A stretch of 64,000 nt of DNA from Hydnum rufescens UP504 (lineage: Eukaryota; Basidiomycota; Agaricomycetes; Cantharellales; Hydnaceae): assembly GCA_014904985.1 (NCBI GenBank), contig MU128965.1, forward strand, positions 37,494 through 101,493, written 5' to 3'. Below, piece by piece: positions 56,011 through 64,000 of the stretch. The position numbers and the translations under genes are program-made. The notes beneath the pieces were generated by a model. It saw nothing but the letters and a program-made list of their open reading frames with translations. It had not been told where the DNA came from and searched no databases. Each line of letters begins with the position of its first letter. The first letter of the stretch is position 1.

Positions 56011-59000
56011 ATGCCCCCAACCATGAGGCACTCACTATTGGGGACAGAGGTGGGCATTCCTTCCACAATGCATCTTGGGCTCAGACTGACGGCTCTGGAT
56101 GTGAAGGCTAATCAATGTCTCCAAGAGGCTGGGCTACTGGCATGTCCAGGAAATCGTTCCTGGACAAGCATGGCCCGGAATACCAGAAGGCAGTGGAAAG
56201 TGGATCCAAGTCTACTTTCTTTATTAAATTGTGCCACAACTATTTCGAACAATATCACTGGAGTCTCCCTGACAATGTCGAGCCTGTTGAGGGGGCTACA
56301 TACGAGGAGCCCACTACCCAGGACGGGATCAAGGAAAAGGGATCTCGAATCAAGGCGAAAAAAGAAGTACAACTTATGCTTGCTATTATCTACTATCTTA
56401 CTGTTAACCTGTACCTCTAGGGAATTATTTGGTGGTACGGACTACACTGGAGTGCCACACGTCACTCTGGAAACACGTTGGTCACCCCCACTCTGGGCCC
56501 AGCGACTATATGGTGGGGTGGAAAATATTCCAAAGCCTTATTGCCAAAGCCCAGGATCAAGCGTCTTGAACAAGTCTACTCCAGTCTTTATTACGAGACA
56601 AAGATCCAGCCTGAGGTCAAAAAGAAGAGGTGATCAGAGCAGAAAAGGCTTGAGCAGGCTTGCAATGCAAGGAGCCAGTTGCACTATGGTCAGAAGTCAC
56701 CACTCACCTATTCAAGCAAGAGTCTGCTGAAATCAAAGCGAAAGTTGCACATGAACACGAATGACAGCACGAGGAGGCTCTGGCAGTGTGGGATGAAGCT
56801 CAGAAGGTGCCAGAGACAGTGGAGCAGCTCCAAAAGTGAGTTTAATTGCCTGAGCAACTTGCATTCATCTAATTTTTCCTTTCAGAGGAATCAACAACAT
56901 GATTCCTTTCATCACAGAGTTCATGCATGACTTGAGAATGCTGACAGGCATGTTGTGCTCAGTTATTGTCAGAGGGCCTTCATTAGCTACAGAAGGAGAG
57001 CTCACTGTGACTCAGTAAGTTCAGATTCCTTGCCTGTTGCTGTTGTCGTTGATTCTCACACCGCTTAGTCTTCATGAAGGAAAAACCATTGGTGATCAAC
57101 CTCTTGACTTTGGTTCCCATGCGCACAATCTTTTCCTGTCGTCTATAATCCCTTCATATGTTGAATTTCTGAAGCTTGTGTATCGTAAGTAATTTTGTGC
57201 CCCTCGCTGACGCATCATTGACAACATGCTTCAGCGAAATCTGAATGCTTATTGCAATTCTCGCCTGGCCCTGAGTGATTGCCAACACCTGGTCCCTCTG
57301 GTCGTACTTCGCCAGTCATGCCCCATACTCCTTCCTCATCATTTGCACCCCTCTCGTGTTTTTCACCTGTAACACCCTCTCCACTTTGTTTGTCAACCAC
57401 TGTTGATCATGCTGCTCCGCCTGAAGATGAGATGCCAATCGATAGAGTGTGATGAGTTGGATGAGCTCGCAGAGCCTCCCCTTGATTTGGAGATGATTCG
57501 GCAATGAAATATAGCACGAAACAAAGAGCTCATCAAAGAGCTAGGTCTTGAAGAGCCTCTCATTCCATCCCCAATGGATAAGGGGAAGAAAAAGGCCGAC
57601 CATAGTCACAAACGCAGGGCAGCTGACGTTCCTGAGGGCAGCACCTGTCCTAATACACGAGCTCAGCAGATAGCAAATAGCACTGCTTTCCCCACTATTC
57701 CCCTGACTCCTGTTGCACCTGTGCAAGATGATACTTCAGTAGGTCCTCTCGCTTCATCTGCGGCCTGCTGATTGGACCACCTACTGGGCCTGGCACTCCA
57801 TCGCCGGTCCCACCTCATTCGAGCCCTACAGTGGGTATGAGTTTGACACCCACGATCTCAACACTAGAGCCCCTGGTAACAAAACCCTCATTGCCTGTCA
57901 ATGAGGTTCAAGTCACTGTCAATCCAGTGACTCTAACTTCATCAGTGCTGCCTTTGTCAGTGCCCCATGCATCAGCATTGCCTCTGTCTGTGTTGCATCC
58001 TTTGCCTGCGCCTGTGTCGTCTCCTTTGCCTGTGCCCATGTTGCCTTCTTTGCCTGCGCCTGCATTGCCTTCTTTGCCTGCACCCGCGTTGCCTTCTTTG
58101 CCTGCACCCATGTCACCTTCTTTGCCTGTGCCTGCACTGCCTCCTTTGTCTGTATTGCATCCATCTGCATTGCCTCATTCACCTGCATCACCTTTGCCTA
58201 CAGCTGTGCCACCTCCTTCATCTGCATTGCCCCATTTGTCTGTGTTGCCCACTTTGTCCCTGCCACTTGCTTTGTCCCTGCCACTTGCTTTGTCTATCCC
58301 ATCCCCTTTGTCTGTCCCATCCCCTTCATTCATACCACCCATTTCGTCCATACCGCCCATTTCATCCATACCACCCATTTCGTCCATACCACCCATTTCG
58401 TCCACACTGCTCATTTCGTCCACACCGCTCATTTCGTCCACACCACTCGTTTCATCTGTACCATTGGTTGCATCTGTACCACCCATTTCATCCACTTCAT
58501 CTGTGGAGTTGCCCCTTCATCCATCTCATCCCCTTCATCTCTTTTGACAAACCCAACTGGACAGAAGGACACCTGGCTGTGCCAGGGACAGTTGTAGATT
58601 GTCCAAAGTACCCCATTTGGTTGGAGACACAATACTGCCATCTTGAGAAATTAGATAATAGTTGCAACTGGCTTGAGACACTTCAACACTGGGGCTCTAT
58701 TGAGGAAACCTTTGGTTTCACTGAAAAGACAGTACATCTCATATAGTTGTCTGTGTTTAATATTTATGCATCCTAATTTTTGTAGACACTGAAGAACCTT
58801 GGTACATATGGCCGACCACCCGAGATTGCAATGTGGATCAAGAACTATCGCAAGTTGACGTTTTCCCCACACATCTCCGATGTCAGCAAGTACGAGAATG
58901 CATGGTGGCAGTGGTGGACAAGCTGCCAGCCGCTGTGGCGCCCAAAGGATCTTTGCACAGACCTGCCCCACCGTACTGTGCCCCCTGAAGCCAACTGGTC

Positions 59001-59160
59001 AGTGGTCAAAAAGGGTGGGCTGAATGGGTTATTGAGTGTCATGATTGCTCTTGGATTTTGGAGAGAGCATATCCAAGTTGGGCATGAGGAGTACTCACAC
59101 TGGCTATTGGCCATGTGGGACGTCGCCTGGGTAATGAAGTCATGTGTTTAGGGTCCCCCA
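56011..59160 (+). pseudogene. Gene of an expanded mushroom family of unknown function, decayed
   Basis: The conserved frame from 56115 reads RKSFLDKHGPEYQKAVESGS, then FFIKLCHNYFEQYHWSLPDN. Later frames give RIKRLEQVYSSLYYETKIQP (about 56545) and FITEFMHDLRMLTGMLCSVI (56900). Then ARNKELIKELGLEEPLIPSP (57510), a Pro/Leu-rich repeat (57950-58500), and after an intron ending near 58785, PPEIAMWIKNYRKL, YENAWWQWWTSCQPLWRPKD and KGGLNGLLSVMIALGFWREH. The W-rich C-terminal motif and the KxGPNGxx-like segment recur in many Agaricomycete hypothetical proteins. No catalytic role is known to me. Frameshifts and TGA stops indicate a dead copy. Confidence 0.6.
57950..58510. repeat. Coding minisatellite in the mushroom-family gene
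   Basis: Two arrays: CTTTGCCTGCACCCGCGT-type units (57990-58145) encoding SLPAPAL, and TTCGTCCATACCACCCAT-type units (58325-58480) encoding SSIPPI. Units are 15-24 bp and stay in frame. Confidence 0.75.
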
Positions 59161-59640
59161 TCTTTTTTTGCTTGCCCTATGTGCTAAGCATAGAATTTCA
59201 AGAGTCTAAATTTCAAGAGTCTGACTTAGAGAATTTTGGCACATGGAGTCATATGACTTCTGACAGAACGGAGAATTCTGAAGCAGAATTCCAATGGAGC
59301 ATGCCAGATGTGGACTTAGAAAATTTCAGAAGGTGGAATCACATGATTTCGGAAATGGCCTTGGATATACTGGTGCATTCCAGACCAGTCACATGGTTAA
59401 TTGCCCCATATATCCAGTGGAAATCCCCGACATATGCTATTCCCGCCTATCCTGATATGATATATAGCTAGCCTGGTATGATATATTACCCCCTGGTATG
59501 ATATATCACCCCCTGGTATGATATATCACCCCCTGGTATGATATATTGCCCCCTGGTATGATATATTGCCCCCTGGTATTTGTTACTTACCACCGTTGAT
59601 GTATGAATTTTCATGGCAAGTTATCAGTTTATTATGTATC
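59161..59640. repeat. Non-coding stretch with a short tandem repeat
   Basis: 59470-59580 holds six units of about 20 bp around CCTGGTATGATATAT. The preceding 250 bp is AT-rich with no convincing ORF. Confidence 0.7.
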
Positions 59641-59660
59641 ATTTTACAGCATAGGCTGAT

Positions 59661-60832
59661 TTGGCAGAAAGACCGGCCAGGCAGACAGGACCCAAAGAGG
59701 CCATACTGGAGCCTGAGGAGCTTGACGAACTGTGGGGCCCCAAGATGTCGGAGCCCCCAGATCCTATGACGTATCGGGAAGAAGACCTAGAAGCAATCAT
59801 CGACATCTCCCCCAATGCACCCCCAGAAATCTGGAAACAGACCTTTGCCCTGGTCCACAAGTGTATTAAGGCGTTTGGCTTTGATGATCATCTTGGAATG
59901 CTGGAGACAATAGCCAAGATCCATTTGAAAGAAAGGGTGGACCCTATTTCTCTGCCCATGTATGGAGTGTCCCTGGCAAAAAGGAAGGTGATCAACAAAC
60001 AGATGGAGAAGTGGATCAGGCAGGAGGTCGTAGAGCCTTCTAAGAGCCTGTGGGGCGTGCCAGTAGTCATAGCGTACCGGAACGGGAAACCTAGGTTCTG
60101 TGTAGACTCCCACAAGTTGAATGCTCAGACCATCCCTGATGAGTTTCCAATTCCCCGCCAGAAGGAGATCCTGCAGGCACTATTGGGGGCGCAAGTGCTA
60201 TCAGCAGTGGATGCACTGAGCAGATTTCATCAGATGAACATGGAGGACAAAGATAAGGAAAAGATGGCATTTCATTCTCATTGGGGACTGTGGCAGTTCA
60301 AAAGAATGCTGTTTGGACTGCGCAATGGCCCCCCCATCTTTCAGACTTATGCAGTCAATCCTATCACTGTATCTCTGGATATTTGCCCTGGTCTACATTG
60401 ATGACATAGTCATCTACTTGAGATCATGACGAGGATCATCTGGAGCATCTCAACGCGGTACTTCAGGCATGCGAAGAAGCCCACCTGACCCTAGCACTGA
60501 AGAAATGCCACTTCATGTATACTTCGATACTGCTACTAGGGCAGAAAGTGTCAAGACTAGGCTTGTCTACACACAAAGAGAAAGTCCGCACAGTGGTCGA
60601 CCTGGCCTGCCCCTCCACATGCTCCACCTTACAGATGTTCCTAGGAATGGCCATCTATTTCTCGCACTATATCCCATTCTACTTAGATCGGGCAGCCCCT
60701 TTGTTCAACTTACTCAAGAAGGACAGCCCTTGGACATGGGAGGCAGAGCAAGAGCGGGCCTTCCAGGATATCAAGGAAGCATTGACTCAAGCCCCAGTTC
60801 TCGGCCACCCAATGCAGGGACTTCCTTATTGA
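59661..60832 (+). pseudogene. Gypsy 3 reverse transcriptase
   Basis: The frame from 59661 includes WGVPVVIAYRNGKPRFCVD, YRxLN-like SHKLNAQTIPDEFPIP, SAVDALSRFHQMNM, WGLWQFKRMLFGLRNGPPIF, and after a frameshift near 60380 VYIDDIVIYL, an intact YxDD catalytic motif. 60515-60832 gives the thumb/connection (TLQMFLGMAIYFSHYIPFYL, then KDSPWTWEAEQERAFQDIKE). Confidence 0.85.
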
Positions 60833-61735
60833 ATATATTCAGATGCTTCAGACATAGCAATAGGAGCAAGCCTGCAGCAGGTGCAGCCCTTAGAGCTCAA
60901 AGATCTGAAGGGTATGAAACTATATGAATGAATAAAACTTGCATATCAGAAAGGGGATCCCATACCAAAGCTAGTACAACAAGCCTCGAAGGCAATGAAT
61001 GATGTTCCAGACCCAGGGTCTTGGGCGCAAGAATTTGAAAAGATGATCATTTTTGTCAAATGAGTCATAGCATACTGGAGCCAATCATTGAAGAGCACCA
61101 AGAGGAACTACTCCACTATGGAATGGGAGGCCCTAGGAGTCAAGGAAGCCCTAGTCTGCTTTCAGCCATTTATAGAAGGAGAGAAAAACATAATCATCAC
61201 GGACCACTCAGCATTACAATGGGCTCGGACATATGAGAACGCCAACAGATGACTAGTGGCATGGGGGGCAGTGTTCGGAGCATTCCCAGGGCTTGAAATC
61301 ATACATCAAGCAGGAGTGACCCACTCAAATGTCGACCCTCTATTGAGGCTGAGCAGGATTCCACCGCACCAGTCACCCATGGAGGATCAGACGCTACCTC
61401 TACCAGCTTCACTACCCAATCAACCCCTACAAGCATGGGAGATGAACCTGGAGCGAATGCCAGCACAAAAGGCAGTATTCCTAACAACGAGGGCACAGTC
61501 CAGGATTGCACCTGAATTGGAAGGAGCGCGAAAGGGCAAACAAAGCTCCATGACTACAGAAGAAAGGTTAGAGAAGGAAATGTCATGGGCCACACAAGAG
61601 AGAAGTAGGAGAGCCAACCCTCCAGGAGGGTAATGGCTCCCTCGCAGCCTATCTATCAGCATAAGCCCGGGAAGACTCCAGGCCTTCGTAGATGGCTACA
61701 AGGAGGACCCAAGCTTCAGCCAAACCTGGGGGGCT
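60833..61735 (+). pseudogene. Gypsy 3 RNase H and linker
   Basis: IYSDASDIAIGASLQQV directly after a TGA at 60830, then VIAYWSQSLKSTKRNYSTME, EALGVKEALVCFQPF, IIITDHSALQWARTYENANR and GLEIIHQAGVTHSNVDPLLR, the C-terminal DxLSR-type motif. TGA stops at 60929, 61061 and 61250. Confidence 0.8.
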
Positions 61736-62950
61736 GTGGAGCCAGAGGGAGCAGAAGTCTCAGCTGCCCAATGGTTTTATAAGTTGCCAGAAGGACTGCT
61801 CACATTCCACAACACAGATTGGGTAGCCAGGTTATGTGTCCCGAGATCGGAAATCCAACGCCTGCTATGGGAGACACATGACAGCCCATGGGAGAGTGCT
61901 CACACGGGCTCATCACATCTCTACCACCACCTAGCTGCCCGATTTTACTGGCCCAGGATGTGGGCTGACATCGTCCAGTTTACAAGGACCTGCGACATAT
62001 GCCAGAAAATGAAGCCCAATAAGCGGGGGCCTAATGGCAAGCTGCTGCCCCACTCAATTCTGCTACTACCCTTTGAGGTCATCTCACTGGACCTTATCAC
62101 GGGTCTCCCCAAATCGCTGGGCCATGACACAGTGCTGGTAATCATGGACAAACTCACGAAATACGTACAATACATCCCAACAGTCTCAACGCTGAAACAG
62201 GAAGGATTCGCCAAACTATTCATCGACCATGTGGTCTACAAGTATGGTATACCCAAATGAATGATCGCGGACAGAGACGTGCAGTGGGCTAAAGCCTTCT
62301 GGGCTTCAGTAGCTAAGCACTTGGATCTAAATCTCCTGCTCTCAACCTCACACCACCCTCAGACCAATGGGCAGACAGAGAAAGCCAACGACATGCTGGA
62401 AGTAGTGCTTAGGGCATACATTGCAAACAATAGGGGAAGTTGGGCACAGTGGCTGGGACCCTTGGCATTAGCTTACAACTCCACCCCTCACTCCTCTACA
62501 GGATACTCACCCAATTTCCTTCTCATGGGCTATTCTCCCCGCACAGGCATGCAGGCCATTGACCCCATCCCACAAGGGATACAGCACCTCTTCACACACA
62601 GCATGGCCACGACTCCCTTCATTGAGGAATTGGATGTTCACTGGGCTAAGGCGAGAGACGCATTGGTGCGAGCGCAAGCCAGGCAAGCGCAAGCATACGA
62701 TGCGAAACAAAGAAAGGAGGAATTCGAGGAAGGGGATGAGGTCCTCCTCAATCCTCATTCCCTAGAATTGGTGGATGTTAAAGGTACGGGACAGAAGCTC
62801 CTGCAGCGGCACATGGGCCCTTTTACAGTCACCGAAAAGATAAACCCAGTTGTCTATTGTTTGAACATCCCACCGGAATATAAGCTGCACCCCATCATTA
62901 ATATCCAGCACCTGACAAAGTACTATAGAGCCCCAGATGAGAGTGAATGA
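61736..62950 (+). pseudogene. Gypsy 3 integrase
   Basis: H2C2 zinc region (HDSPWESAHTGSSHLYHHLA, then CDICQKMKPNKRG), core with FEVISLDLITGLP, VIMDKLTKYVQYIP, and after a TGA at 62258, MIADRDVQW, SHHPQTNGQTEKAND (third acidic residue) and AYNSTPHSSTGYSPNFLL, ending with the C-terminal HPIINIQHLTKYY. One TGA separates the two open halves. Confidence 0.85.
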
Positions 62951-63208
62951 GTGAAATTGCCCGACTTAAGAAAACTAGCAATGGAAGAGGAATACGAGGT
63001 GGAAAAAATAGTAGGGCATTGCTACAACTCTAGCCGGAGGCGTAAGGAGTACTTAGTGCGTTGGAAAGGATATGGCCCCAAGCATGACACATTCGAGCCT
63101 GAAGGTGTCCTCCACAATGCGTTCTCAAGACTAAGGGAATACAGAGGGAACGTGGCCACCAGGGGCCCTGACGAAGCCGCAGGCGGAGATCCTGGAGTGG
63201 AGATATGA
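62951..63208 (+). CDS. Gypsy 3 chromodomain
   Basis: 85 codons after a TGA that replaces an arginine (62948-62950). EEEYEVEKIVGHCYNSS, then EYLVRWKGYGPKHDTFEPEG, a typical chromodomain fused to the integrase C-terminus; it would direct integration toward methylated histone H3. Confidence 0.85.
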   Translation: MKLPDLRKLAMEEEYEVEKIVGHCYNSSRRRKEYLVRWKGYGPKHDTFEPEGVLHNAFSRLREYRGNVATRGPDEAAGGDPGVEI

Positions 63209-63254
63209 GCCATGAGTATACAATGAGGCAGCGCCCCACCTATCTCAGCCAACC

Positions 63255-63976
63255 CCACCATGCCATCTGACCAGGAGTTGCAACAACACTTAGGAATCCG
63301 GGAGGGCCACTGCTATGCAATGCTGGGAAAGAACATGGACAGTGACAACTACAACCATGAGCAATACGCAGATTGGTCAGACAACCCTGCACAATGGCCT
63401 GGTGATAGTCCTAGCCTCCCCCGCTCAGCATGATTCTTTGACTATGAGATACACTCTCTAAATCTCCCAGGCCCCCTTCCAAGGGTACAAGGACTTCCCC
63501 CTTACCACTGCGATCCATACAGCTACAGCTGGGCAGATCTGGATGAATGGGGGCATTTAGGGAAGTTCGACTGGATGATGAGAACTCAGCTCTTCCTGAT
63601 GAGTAGCCCCTTCCCCCTACACCGAGCCTGTATTCCACTGGATCTCCACTCCTTCAACTTCGACCCATGTTCGCACCTCATCCCTTCCACCGGCCCCAGG
63701 CCCAACCTTTTCATGCTAGCCACAAGCTGCGTCCAATACTTGCAAGCATCAGGCTCAATCGTCTTGACTAACATGATGAAGCTCGAGACTGCCACCAAGG
63801 AAAATGCCCTCACTCTGCCTTCTTCATGGGACCCTGACTGGCACTTCGGGCAATTGTGGTCTACCCTATTAGGACAGGCTGTTCAGCTGGCCCCTCCTTG
63901 GAAGATCACACAGATCACACAGGAGCTACGCCGATGGCTCATGGACAGTCTCAGTTTCCTGACCCTAGGAATTTGA
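63255..63976 (+). CDS. Extra ORF downstream of the gypsy 3 chromodomain
   Basis: Reads from about 63259: MPSDQELQQHLGIREGHCYA, MLGKNMDSDNYNHEQYADW, a TGA at 63431, FFDYEIHSLNLPGPLPRVQG, PYSYSWADLDEWGHLGKFDW, then PFPLHRACIPLDLHSFNFDP and a Trp-rich C-terminus ending TLGI. Rich in W, Y and D. I do not recognise it. It is on the pol strand and carries the same single type of decay stop, so it was probably an accessory protein of this element. The start is uncertain. Confidence 0.55.
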
Positions 63977-64000
63977 TTCCTTCTATACTTCAGACTATAC

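Larger units (their letters stand above)
59641..64000 (+). mobile_element. Ty3/gypsy retrotransposon 3 (chromovirus type), 5'-truncated
   Basis: Pol domains in the order RT, RNase H, integrase, chromodomain, then an extra ORF. Gag and protease are not seen. At least seven in-frame TGA codons occur where arginine fits. It continues beyond the window. Confidence 0.85.

Noticed and set aside
1..64000. tRNA or rRNA genes
   Set aside because: No cloverleaf with recognisable A and B boxes or rRNA signature was seen by eye; a dedicated scan would be needed.

Overview
This is a transposon-dense stretch of a basidiomycete genome, most likely an Agaricomycete. The evidence is three KDZ-type transposases with their CxC1 and CxC2 cysteine clusters, a KDZ-linked Ulp1 protease and a probable KDZ-linked TET/JBP-like dioxygenase, several Ty3/gypsy elements, introns of about 50-60 bp, and members of gene families expanded in mushrooms. 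No housekeeping gene, tRNA or rRNA was recognised. Stops of the form CGA to TGA are common, as expected from methyl-CpG decay. There is one scaffold gap (51266-51290).

Layout. 1-1.9 kb: hairpin-rich repeats. 1.9-11.0 kb: KDZ element 1, with a 2OG-Fe(II) oxygenase-like gene, a KDZ transposase gene, a 2.8-kb array of 21-bp repeats and a right terminus at 11025. 11.3-23.0 kb: a gypsy element on the minus strand holding two solo LTRs, a third long solo LTR and a hAT-like MITE inside that LTR. 23.0-24.85 kb: the 3' end of a chromovirus and its LTR. 24.85-43.9 kb: KDZ element 2 (transposase and Ulp1-protease genes, minus strand), itself interrupted by two large palindromic non-autonomous elements: E1 (29025-32953, target duplication TCGACACA) and E2 (36694-42747, target duplication TTGGCCAC). 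43.9-52.7 kb: LTR pieces, the inverted far end of KDZ element 2, a repeat-containing ORF, a gypsy element reduced to gag and protease, and signs of inversions. 52.7-54.4 kb: 5' half of a third KDZ gene (CxC2 type). 55.9-59.2 kb: a decayed gene of an expanded mushroom family. 59.6-64.0 kb: a third gypsy element with an extra ORF after its chromodomain.

The most interesting structure is E1 plus E2. Both are fold-back elements whose arms carry small exon-intron modules. The exons end in a palindrome followed by a splice donor, and nearly every recognisable intron holds a strong hairpin built on AAAAAGAGCAGC / GCTGCTCTTTTT. Stem changes between copies are compensated on the opposite side. E1 shares its ends and 21-bp-repeat style with KDZ element 1, and E2 shares its terminal 16 bp with KDZ element 2, so they look like non-autonomous partners of two KDZ families. 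Removing either insert together with one target-site copy restores the reading frame of the host gene.
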